Source: Prosopocoilus inquinatus (lineage: Eukaryota > Arthropoda > Insecta > Coleoptera > Lucanidae). Taken from it: 64,000 nt of DNA. Numbering within the stretch: position 1 is the first letter of the stretch; each line of letters opens with the position of its first letter. This document shows positions 45,212-57,900 of this stretch, one piece after another. The stretch spans positions 21,421,806 through 21,485,805 of the forward strand of contig CM069875.1 of NCBI GenBank assembly GCA_036172665.1. Direction: 5' to 3'. A model generated the notes under the pieces. The model was not told where the DNA came from, searched no databases, and worked only from the letters and a program-made list of their open reading frames with translations. The position numbers and the translations under genes were made by a program.

Positions 45212-45643
45212 AATTGGCGGTCTGCTCCTGTTGGCTACATGTTTGCCATTTGGGTTGGATGAGCATGGTCGGGGTGTTCTTCCAGCTAATGTATCAGGCC
45301 TATATATAGTGGGCGTTGCTATAGGGAAATGTTTTTTATTTAGGGAAGTTTCCGTGTTTCTTAAGGAAATTCCAGTCAGAAATGTTGGCAACCCTGAAAT
45401 CAATGACAGTTCTTTCATAGTTTGTTGTCGTAAATGTTTATTTTCATCAAACAAAAATTCATTTTTATAAAATTTACCTACTTAATTTCATGCACATGCA
45501 CCGCAACCGTTTTGTAAAGACAGCTGATTCGACATACACGTAAATGTCATTTGATAATTAACAAAATTAACGATATACTTTATTGTTTATGATTATTTAC
45601 TTGTTAACTACAATAAAAAAAGATTTGGGGCGACTACTTTAAA

Positions 45644-45975
45644 ATGTTTTATTTATTGCTGACTGTTGTAATATTAACTATAGTGAAGTCTGAAGAATGT
45701 GCAGACAAAATAGAGTTTCACCTGGGATCTAAAACACCATACAGGATTGTTGCAAATAAAAACTACGAGAAGGAAGTCATTAACAGAGGTAACTAAAACA
45801 TGTACCATTTTTCAGGTTTACTAATTTTAGGAAATATTATTAGAGTGTTTAAAAAAGATTTGGATCGTCGCAAGGCATGGCACTCGAAATCCAAATGCTA
45901 AGCAAATCGGCAAAATGCAGGTCTATTTGCCTCTACTTAGAGACATCATATTGGAGAAAAACGACAATAAAAATA
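45644..45975 (+). other. MINPP1: MINPP1 exons 1 and 2 (intron 45789-45843)
   Basis: Exon 1 encodes the signal peptide and N-terminus and ends AGAG|GTAACT. Exon 2 starts after ATTATTAG at 45844, contains KKIWIVARHGTRNPNAKQIG and ends at the GTATGT donor (45976). Confidence 0.88.
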
Positions 45976-48900
45976 GTATGTATGACTTAAAATTATTTTA
46001 ACAATTAACCTACTCTAAATATTTTGAAAAATTAAAGTCGTACCACTTCTAAAGTAAGTGAAAACTAGACACCCAGTAATTATTTTATTTCAATTATTTT
46101 TGGCATACATCTTCAGGAAGAAATGGTAAGTTATTAATGAATGCAATTTCTTGAAGCGATTAATAGGTCAATTAGTTTAACTAAGAATTAGAATGTGAAC
46201 ATAACTTAGAGTACAGCAGATCACATGTTAATAATTATTAGTTATTATAGTTAAACCAATTAATCACTGCAAGAAACTGAGACTCTAAGGCTGAGTTACA
46301 CCGACATCTGAAATTAAATGCCTTAATCCATGTTAGTTAATCCATGATTAAAATTTAATTCATGTTAAAACATCACCGACGCATTTTTAATTCGAATTAG
46401 TTGATTTGCAACGTCACTAATACAGTTTCAAAACTGTGATGTTTAGCATTGATTGGCCATTTATCTAGTCCGTTTGTATTCAGATGTGTCACTTGAGGCA
46501 GTTTCTATTTTGTGTGCGTTTAAAAATTGAAAAGAGGGAACGCAGATCTAATATGGATATTATTTTCATACGTGTACAGTCGCTGGCGCCAATCACTCTG
46601 GGAAATCGTCGTATTTGATGAAATACACCAATAATTTTGTTAATTTCCATTGATGTCTGGGCCATATATATAGATTCTCTGGAATTTGCATCAATTTGCT
46701 TTGTAACACGTAGAAATATCCTACTGAGATGAAGGTCCGCAACCTTCGCATGTGTCTGTTAATCTGTCCTGAAGATATTAATATGATCCGCTAAAACTTG
46801 CTGAAAACTTTCAGTAGCAAAAAATCGTAATGTAATCAGTAACTGAGTAATTGCCTATATTGTAAAATTTCTATTGTAAGCTCTAATGCAGTGTTTCTCG
46901 ACCTAGGTTCAGCAAAGGGGTGTTTGGGTTCCTTCACAAATAAAAGTGGAAATCACACCACAAAAAAATTTGTCATATAAAAGTAGTATAATGTCGATAT
47001 TTTGATGAAACATTATTTCATATCTTAGTGCTAAGGGGGTCCCTAAGAAAAAAATATAGGCATTGTAGGGTTCCTCGCTTTCATTTCTTACACCACTTCT
47101 TTTGAAAATCTTTAACGCATCTTCAAATCTACTTCAGCGTAAATCAATAACGGGTTAGTCCTTTTTTTTGAAATTTTCGGTCTTGGTATAATCTGAATCC
47201 GAGGATCAACTGTAAGAATCTCTTTCTTCAGAAGAAGACATAATTTGTATGTTCCAGTACATCCCAATACGTTAATAAACGCTTTTGGTTGAGTTGCTGA
47301 CTGACAGCTGAAATTTATGCATTAATTTGTGTTAGTTAATCCGTGATTCAAATATAATTCATGTTAAAACAAACGCTGTTGCACCGACGTATTTTTAACT
47401 CGCTTAACTTTGAGCCGAAGTTTAAACCCTTGACAACAATTGTTGAAATAATCGTTGCTAATGGTTTAAACTTCGGTTCAAAATTGAACCGCTTTTGTAA
47501 AACTTGACCTTAGTTGATGGCCGATTAAAGTGAAACGTCATTAGTATAGATGACGTGTCACGAGTAAGTATGACGTTACTGTTATGGTTTGTCATTATCC
47601 AGTCCGTTTTTATCCGATAGTCAATTTATGTACAACTCACTTGCGGCTTTTCTTTTAAAAAGGGAACGTTAAACCAACTTCGTTAATTTAAATTAAATTC
47701 ATAATAGCAGTTAACTCTTGTTCGATGAATTATAATATTGTGTATTATTAGTATTAATGTAATTAACTAATGTAAGCTTAAATAAATATAAAAATATACG
47801 TCAATGTTTAGAATTTTAAAAATATTAGTTCTGGCTTAATTAAAACAGCATTTTGTAGCTGAAGTAAGTACTTTATTGACCGTTAAAAACTATTGTGAAA
47901 TTTATAGGGTAAAACTTGCCTAATTTGTACTAACGCTTAAATGGTGTCTCCACAATTTTTGGTAAAGGTGAGAAGCATCTCTAACCGCAGAAACTATAAA
48001 TGACAATGAACCATATGGTTTAAGCTAGCCATAGTACTGTGATATGACCTCCAGTTTTCATAATGATTTAGTTTCACCTTTGGTTAAGATAAAGAATGAA
48101 GTAAGTTTTTAGTTGAGTATAATTTCATAAAGTTCTTGCTCTTTGGTAATTAATTAAATGATGTGACAAATAAAAGACTTTAGAAACAAGCTGAAAATAT
48201 CTTGACGTATCGTAAACTGGTTTTTAGCTTTTGATAAAGCTGCTTGTTTCTAAAGTCTTTTATTTTTCACATAAATTCTGTTAATATACTTCTCAGCATT
48301 TATTTTTGTTGGTTGTGGAACGCTTGACCAAACTATTAGGCGTGGGTTTGAATCGTTTCCTGGTATGTGTGGATTCTATGTGAGAAAAACAATTTTCATG
48401 TGTCGGTGAGAGTTCGGATTCTGACCGGCTCCTTGGAATTGGATTTTCTGCGGTTTCTGTGTTTAAGTTGAATGCCGAAAGAGTTATGAACATCTGTAAG
48501 TCGGTCGCAGTCGCCACGGGCAATATTAGTAACTAGCCAGCCGCCTCCTCAATGGAATGGATTTCTCGAATTACTTGATCGCATTAGAACGAAAATACAT
48601 GATTTATAACTTTGAAAAAAAAACAAAATAATTTCGTTGTCGTGGAATCAAAAATTCCCAAGTCACACGTATTCGGACTCACAATGAACTGTATATTCTA
48701 AATATGTAAAAATGTAAAAGCCGTTTTAATTAGAATAAGAAAATTGATTTAATTTTTGGTGAAACCAGAAGTCGTACGGTGCCCAGTGCTATGCCAGAAA
48801 ATTTTTATTTAATTTATTTGTCCCAAATTTTATGTAAAAAATTAAAATTCTGGAAGAGTGAACATATAGCACGGACACTCTGTATTGTGTACTGGAGATG

Positions 48901-51900
48901 AGATTAGAATTTTTTTCTTGTTTTGAACTCCACTATCATCTGCCAAACTTTGTCCGTTTTTTCTATAACACCCTGTATATTTTATGAATTTACGTAATTT
49001 TTAAAGATAAATTTGTATTGTTTTTAAATTATGTTAGTTCAACTACTAATTTCTTCGTGTTAAACAAACCACCGCTGCTTGTTCCAATATAATAATAATT
49101 TATTATTCATTTTTAATACATTTTCGGTCGTAACCGTTCAGAAGAATTCGTGATTAACGCTCTTGTATGCTTCAGAAATTTATAATAAATCCTTTTAACT
49201 CGTGTAAGACACGCTAATCGAACAATAATCACGAATTAACTAATTCAGATTTACTAATTAAGATTAGGACAAACTACGGTCCGTGCAACTCGGAAGTCTC
49301 TAATTCAGATTAGTCAATCTGTGTTAACGTAATTGAGGCTGAAATTGCAGGTCGTTACTTGCCGAATCAACTAACTCAAGTTTGTTAATCATAGATTAGG
49401 GCAAATTAAGGTCGGTGCAACTGAAAAGTCGCTAACTCAGATTAGTTAATCTGTGTTAACGTTAATCAAGGTCGGTGCAACTCAGCCTTAAAGTTGTAAA
49501 TAACTTCATAACCAGAGCATTAATTAAATTTAGTAATGTGTCAGTGTGCTATACATTCATTAGTGAACATAGGCACAATTCTGATAAGATGATCAATAAT
49601 CTTCTTGGAGTAGTATCTCACTGCAAGGTTTCTGCACCTCATGGCAAAGTGTCTTCAATGTTTAAGAGGAAACATTAGCAGCCTCCTTCTGATGAAGCTA
49701 TTACAGAAACCACAGAGCTGGAGATCTTGGTGGTTTAGCCTCTCAAAAAGATTTAAACATGATCAAAGTAGTCCAGTGTGTATTCTGTAAGCACTACCTG
49801 TAGCCTATGTAATTTTAAAAGGCCCAAAAGTAAACTAATTTTGGTGTCGACAATGTACGGCAGTACATTAAATAGTTGCTAGGTATGCTTGTGTGTGATA
49901 TGTCAATTAACTTTAACTACTTTTTATTACATTTGTATCAGAAATCAGTTAACTAAGATAGTGTATAGTTGTATACCTGGTTGTTAAACAGTGTCACAAT
50001 CGTTTCATTCATTTCTAAACGATTGAATGTTAAAAGCAAAATGATTTGTAGCTGTCTCCAGACCAAGTTCTAAAGCAGCAATTGGAAATCATCAAATACT
50101 TGGAGCTACGTATGAAAGATATACAGTAATCAGTGTGTTTCATTGGTCTGTAGCATTAGCACGATGAATAATAAATTTACTGCCACATATTTATAAATTG
50201 CACAGCTCATAAATTTATTGGATTATATTTTTTATAAAACTTTGTTGCAAATCGTTTTTGATTGCAGTGAATAGTGAATCCCTCGAGCAGCTTCTGTACA
50301 GCTGTTTCATCCTTATTTAGCTGTTTAAACTGTTCATTATATTTTTTATATTCAAATATCAATGCAAATTAATTTGTAAATATTTTTTACTCATTGCAGT
50401 ACACCAAAACAATCACTTGAAAAGAATATGGTGCTGACAAAGTCATACTTACACAACATTATCAGCTAGAGTACTGTAGAGTACTGAGAGATGTAATTAA
50501 AAAAATCATATGTCCATTTTTTTAAAAACTAATTACTGTTATTCAAGTTAGGAATCAGCCAAATCTTTTCGTTCGGGAGAAAATCTCTTTAGTTCGTCTT
50601 TGTGAAGCATGCATTTAGGTGATTTTTAATTTTGAGTACTTTGAAGTCTTCTATTTGCTTAAATAACGCAGGGGAATAATTTCTATGTGTAAAGTAAAAA
50701 AATATTCTCTGTGAACACTAGTATATTTGGTAATTTTTTACCTTTGTATGCACAGTTTGTATGAGTTTGGAACAGAGATAGAGTATCTGATGGATCGAAA
50801 GGTTGACGTGATAGATAAAAACTGGGGTCATTTTTGGATTCAGATACCTTAAGTTAGTCAAAGTAACGTCTCAGATCTAAGTCAACAAAATTTTTGTTTC
50901 CCAGTGTAATCGGGCATGTGTCCATCGGACATACTAGTATGTCCAATGGTTTTTTTTTTAATTACATGAGTTTTCATATAGCAAAGCTATAGAACTGATA
51001 ATTTTGATAATCTTTGTGCAAGATTATTTTTTCTTATAATTAACAACCAAGGATCTCTTACAGAAATACTTACAAATTTAATGATGCACTCTGTATATCA
51101 GATATTTACTCAATATACATTTTGGCTTTTACACCATCATTAGGAGTCAATATTATTAGTGAAATTAATTTTCAATTTTAAAGTGTTACCCTTGTTTTAT
51201 TTTTTTATTGGTCACGGTGGTACCCACATCATGTCTTTCTCTCAATTTTACCTCTCCAAGACTATTCGTCAACAAGACATTGTAAGTTATTTGATATACT
51301 AGTATTTAAATCATTAAAATGAAAACATCTTCAAAAATTATTTTGTATTATAAAGAAAACTGCAGCAACTCACATTTAATTGCTTCCAGCTATGCTTTAA
51401 AATCTCAATTCGATTTCTATTACATCTAAGTTTTTGAAATTTTACTGAAATTTTATGGACTAAGGAACCTTTAAAAAAATGAATTATTTAAATTTGTTAC
51501 CTAAAAGAGATGCATTTTCTTTTCTGCAATAATTACATTTTAAGACTCATTAAAGTAAACAATTTAAAATGTTGTAAAGGAAGCGGTTGCAAAATTAAGT
51601 GACCAACGAAAACAATGAATATTTAAACAAAAAATATATTGGATTACGTTAGTATCTATAAAAAAACCTAACCAGTGGGAAACTCTAATCATTCTTAATA
51701 CTTTGTTCCAACTAAACAAACTTTTTTCCCTAGAATTAACAACTAAAAAATATTCTATTTTTAAAACGCATTCAATCATATTTTACGAGCGCGTAGACGA
51801 TCTTGGGCATGGGAGAACCACAGCATGGTTGTTTTTTGGATGTCAGCTTCCTTTCCTTCTGGGTGTGTGCGAAGTACAACATCTGCAAAAAGCAACAGTA

Positions 51901-54900
51901 TTTTATGAATACATACCTGCATATACTATTTTCTATTCACGATCTTTTAGCATTGGCCATGTTAGGATGACATTTTTGCTAGTATCACTAAAATATATAG
52001 AAGTCAGAAAATTGGGTTAGAATTTCATGATTATTGTTTCTGAAGATCAGAACTCCCACCAGTAAATGTTATGAATGACTTAATTTCCTTTTACCTTGCC
52101 ATTACCGACCATGATAAGTATCTTTCCAAATCAATAACACACTCATTATTACAAAATAAGGAAACTTCATAATTTTTGACTTGTCAAACTTTGGTTCCTT
52201 TCAAATTACATGCACATAACCTAACGAAAAAAGTAGCCTACTAGAATACCAAAAGATTGTGAATGCTTTGTAGGCACAGGCACAGTTATGCGCAACTTAA
52301 GTGCTATAATTTGACATTTCTGTGTCTTTTATAGCACAAGGCTTAAGGGTGCAGTTAGAGTGCGGGATGTGTATTGAAGATGCGCACGACTGTACACGGA
52401 TCGTCTCAAAAGTAACGAAACCACGTAACCAGAATTTCTAAAAATTCCTCATAAAATATTTAAAATTAGTAAGAAGAGTTAATAAAATTTAAAATATATT
52501 AATAGAGCAAAGTACTCTCTTACTGAGGATACCACAAATAAGACTGAAACAACTATCCACGGCATGCTGTATTGCAAACGACATAAACTAGGAATTTTCT
52601 GGAGCACTGTAAAATAAATTATTACCTCTAACTAATCTATTTAGCAGCAAAGGCTTTAAGCAGTATTTGCCATTAGCTCCAGTCCAACAAATACTTGAAG
52701 CCAGCTGAGTTGTACAAAGCCTATTCCAGACTTTCCGAGTAGTGGATTCCACTGTTTTGCCCCCAATTTTCGAAAGGCTGTGCACCTGCGAGTAATACAA
52801 TGTTAGTCTGTAAAGCCCCTTCAAAGTTGATTAACGTTTACCAAGTCGTCGTAATTAAACTTGATTTTAATGTGTTCTTCAATAGCCAGAAATTCAGTTA
52901 ACGTTTCGGCTGGTTGAGAGAGGTCAACTTCAGGTTCCGGCTCCCCGGTAGCGATGCAAGTCAGCCTGTCGATACTTTTCTGGAGTTGACTAATTACGCT
53001 CTTGATGTCGGTGACGTCTTTTGCAAGTTCCTGCAAGGATTTTTCTAAACATGGTTGAAATACCATTCTTTGTTCAAGATTACTTACTGATGTTTTCTGA
53101 AGATTGAGCGTCGACTGCAATGCAGTACTGAGGATGAGCGGTGTATTGGTAGAAACTTTCTTCATTAGTTTCTGTTGCGGTTGTTTCACCTAATATCGGA
53201 AAAATATTGAAAATTTCGAATAACTAAAATAAAATCGCCAAAAACATCAACTTTCTTATTTTAAATGAAACATCCTATATATTTTTACATATTTGAAATC
53301 TGCAGTTCATTGTTTACGTTCAGCAGTTGTTACGAGAGCGGACGCCATTTTATATTCCATACCATTACACTCATACACTCATCAATCTATTATATTTATT
53401 AAAAATTCAGAAATAGAGGTGGGCGATACGGGAATTGTATATCCAATTTCGATACGATTTCTGTATCGATACGTATCAGTACATCGAATATCGATACGTA
53501 TCGAGTATCGGTTACTGATAAATTTCGAAATATTGGACAGAGGTTTAAAACAAAAATTATGCTTGATTTTATGACTTTATTCATTGACAAAAATATTAAT
53601 TATTCAACGCGTTCCCAGCAGTGTTGGTATATCGATATCCGATATGTTGGTACAGCTGAAAATATGTGTCTATTCAGATGGCGTATCGATATATCGCCCC
53701 AGCCCTACTCATAATCTTCTCATTATTATGATTAAAAAAACACAAAGTTTCGGAACGTACTGAAATAATCACTTAAAAATAAATGAAATATTTGAGAAAT
53801 AAGAACGAAATTCGTATTTTCCTGTTCATATTATTTTATCGAACCCTTTAACCCCACCAGTATTTCTTAATGTAGTGGATATGTCGCACGCGAATGGTTA
53901 TTTTAGGCAAATTGCTTTTGACTGGGCAAATGACTTACTGAGGCTCATTTATATTTAAAGACTATTTTACTAAGCAAACAGTATTTGACTGGCCCGCTTT
54001 GGGCAAATATTATTTTGTTTTAAATGTATTACAAATTAAGTACGCCTTTTATAATTACCAAATTGTAATCAGGTTGTTTGTAAGCATAGAAAATGTTAGA
54101 AAAAGGTTGATCACGGATGAATATTGGCTATTTAGTTATGCGATTCACTAATAATATTCAAGAATCTCTCTCTTTCATACAACGGAGTGTAAATTAATAC
54201 AAGTGGACTGGAAAATTTCTACAAACTAAATGGAGGCGTTTTTATGACCCATTTAGGATTTCTTTGTTGAAATACCGCTGTATCTTCTTATGCTGTAATT
54301 TCAATGACTCGATAAGGTACAACTTACTGTACTTAGATCAATACTCAATATATGTGCATTGAGATACGAAGCCAGAAAAATTGTTACCGGTAGAATTTTT
54401 ATTTATTTCTCAAAATCGAAAACTACCGTAAGCGCACGTTAAAACTTCAACTAAAATAAATAAAAAAATCGTTTTGGAAATATTTCATATAAGTAAGATG
54501 ACCAACTGTACAAAACAAGAAAACCAGGACACAGAGGAGGGGGGGATAGTGACGAACTAAAAATCCGCCGTAGGTCAAACGGCCTAATTCTGCAATTCTG
54601 AGATCGATCGTAACCATCGTAACGTATTATCGTGCCATTTAAATGCACAGGTCGTAAGTGCCTTACGATACCTACGATCGAGTTCAGAATTGCAGTATAA
54701 ATCTAAAAGTTAGAAATTGAATTTCAAATTTAGTTACCTATGAAAAATAAGTTTCATGGGAAATTTTTTTCTTAATAAACTTGAAGAGTCAAGAATTTCG
54801 TTAACAGGGATAATACAATAATTTTTATTTTACGTAAACAACAAATACATAAAAACTTAATTTCTTTTAAGTAATAAATAAAATTGCAGTTCATCTTTAT

Positions 54901-57900
54901 ATCTTCTACTTTGTGCAGCTGGAACAGCCCTTCCCTGTACAGTTCTTAAAAACCAGTGCGTTTACTGAGTTTTGTAATATAACGATTTACCCAGGACAGT
55001 GTTGTCAAAAAAAGAGTACTGTCCTGGATAAAACACTACGGTCACCTAACGTATAAGGCTTTTCTTTAGAGAACTTTTAAATACATTGTTGAACGGTATA
55101 AGTGAATTCAACCCAAGAACCTACTATGCTATCTACATTAGCAAAGCAACAATACAGAGTGGTGATAAAGTCCCACAAAAAGTCCGTAATTTTATATTCC
55201 ATACCATTACACTCATACACTCATCAATCTATTATATTTATTAAAAATTCAGAAATAGAGGTGGGCGATACGGGAATTGTATATCCAATTTCGATACGAT
55301 TTCTGTATCGATACGTATCAGTACATCGAATATCGATACGTATCGAGTATCGGTTACTGATAAATTTCGAAATATTGGACAGAGGTTTAAAACAAAAATT
55401 ATGCTTGATTTTATGACTTTATTCATTGACAAAAATATTAATTATTCAACGCGTTCCCAGCAGTGTTGGTATATCGATATCCGATATGTTGGTACAGCTG
55501 AAAATATGTGTCTATTCAGATGGCGTATCGATATATCGCCCCAGCCCTACTCATAATCTTCTCATTATTATGATTAAAAAAACACAAAGTTTCGGAACGT
55601 ACTGAAATAATCACTTAAAAATAAATGAAATATTTGAGAAATAAGAACGAATTTCGTATTTTCCTGTTCATATTATTTTATCGAACCCCAGTATTTCTTA
55701 ATGTAGTGGATATGTCGCACGCGAATGGTTATTTTAGGCAAATTGCTTTTGACTGGGCAAATGACTTACTTGTTGCAAAAACAGATTTTCAAAATCTGCA
55801 TTAATATAGGCACTATCCACCGAATACGCTCTATTGGCCCACCCTGTATATACAATGACCGGCAGAAAGTTGGCTACATATGGGAAAATTCTTTAGTATT
55901 GATTTCTCAGAAAAAATTATTCTTTATGAAAGCTCCTGCATCTTCCCAAATTCAAGATGCATGTGTCAAAATTTGAAAGTCCTGTCATATACCGAGGAAA
56001 TCAAAATATTTGAAATCGATATAAGAGTAAAGTACCTTTATTTTTCACGCTACGCCAAAATTTTATTTGGAAAAGTTACTCAGAATTATTATGGAATCCC
56101 AAATATGAAATCGTAGCTACCTAAGATGGAAAAAAAATAACATGGCTACAAAAAATTGTAATTTTTAGGGTATCAGTGTTATTAATCATAATTTCTAGTT
56201 GACAATTGAGCAAAAGACAAATTTTAGAGTATGTTTATGTCTCACTTGAAGAAACGTCAAGCTCTACACATTCAAAGTTCTGCGGCACACACGTTGGTAC
56301 GAAAAAAATTGAAAAACACGTGAAATTCTTTTTTTCACCGTAGGCAGCCGTGATCTCATAATTCTGAGTAACTTTTCCAAATAAAATTTCCGCGTAGCGT
56401 GGAAAATAAAGGTACTTTACTCTTATAGAGATTTCAAATATTTTGATTTCCTGGATATATGACAGGAGGTATTCAAATTTAAGACATGCATCTTGAGTTT
56501 GGGAAGATGCAGGAGCTTTCATAAAGAATAAATTTTTCTGAGAAATCAATAATAAAGAATTTTCCCATATGTAGCCAATTTTCTGCCGGTCACTGTATGT
56601 CTAAATGTAAGTATATATAAATTAATATGTAAACACCTAAAATTAATCGTCAGAAAAGCCTTACAAATAAGAGCTAACCAAACAACACGGAAATAAATAG
56701 TCCAAAGACCCGAAAAAGTTCTGATAGACGAAGATTAATTTCAGTTATTAAAAACTGCTTGCTGATCATTGCGCTCCTTTGGATCTGCGCCCCTAGCGCA
56801 GGTCCCTCTTGCCAAGCCCTACTTACGGTGCTGCATATTGAAAGTATTTTACCCACAAAGATTTCCCTTCCCTTCAAATGTATGTATACAAAAAAAAAAG
56901 GTTTACCCTTCCATTTAACAGTACTTTTAAGAATAGCACATTCAAAAATATTCGTAAAAAAAACAAGGTAAAAAACATCAAACATAACCTCAAAATCGTA
57001 GCTTAAAAGGTGATAATTTCAAATACGATCATTTTGTAATAAATTAACTACATATGTAACGGAAAATGATCAGCGTTTATGAACACATTTTTTACCAGTC
57101 CCAAAATTAATACCGACGCGTGACGAAAATGAATAAAAAATTTATATCAAGTGTAATTAAGTTGGATCTATGTAGCTAACTGTTTCCTTTAAATTAACCG
57201 GCACTTGCAGGTTCAAATTAAATATCAAAATCATTTTTAATACTACCTAATTAAGAACATAATTTATTACCTTTTGTGCGATTTTCATCTTTCAAATAAT
57301 CTTGAATCCAAGCGGTTGGAATCATTTCCTTAGTTCCATCTTCGAATAATGCAATAGAATAATCATCCTCCATTTTATCTTCCTTTGAAGCCATTCTCTT
57401 GAGTCTCTTGACGTGTAATTTACTTACGCGTGTGAACACCTATCTTCGAACTAAAATTGGCCAGTTTCTATTAAAATAAATACCTAGTCTCGAAACTGAT
57501 ACGACGCGTTTTTTGGTACCTGCAAATATGAGGAAAACAAAAAACGCATTATTCTAAAATAACACGCTCAAAAAGATCTCAGTATTATAAGAACTAAAAA
57601 CCTTCGAAAACAAATGAAACACACGTAAATTCTTACATCTAATATTTTCTTACTTTACGTACTCCTAATTAATTAATATTTTTAATAAATATGTAGTAAT
57701 TATTCTCGGACAACTTATTAACAAGGGCCTTATAATCTACGACTCGCTATATGTACAGGGTGACCAAAATTTGACACTTTTAAAGGGAAATACCTATATA
57801 TTTCTAGATGACGTAGACAAAAACTAACCTCGGTGTCTGAGCTCAATTTTTATGACAAGTTTAATGGTGAAAACTGCATTTCGATATCTTAAACTGTTCA

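Larger units (their letters stand above)
44941..45643. other. Intergenic region between the P-like element and MINPP1
   Basis: Probably holds the MINPP1 promoter. Two CTCF-like words are noted separately. No gene recognised. Confidence 0.4.

Noticed and set aside
45182..45470. Overlapping 79- and 90-aa frames on both strands upstream of MINPP1
   Set aside because: No conserved motif, and mutually overlapping on opposite strands; more likely 5' flanking sequence.
52519..52560. Hammerhead-like word CTGAGGA...GAAACAACTATC
   Set aside because: Neither stem I nor stem II pairs and stem III has a mismatch. At best it is a decayed relative of another family.
53293..53574. Frames in the 590-bp repeats (93 and 104 aa, copies at 53293 and 55102)
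   Set aside because: Low-complexity translation of cGATACGTATCG repeats, with no start context or conserved motif.
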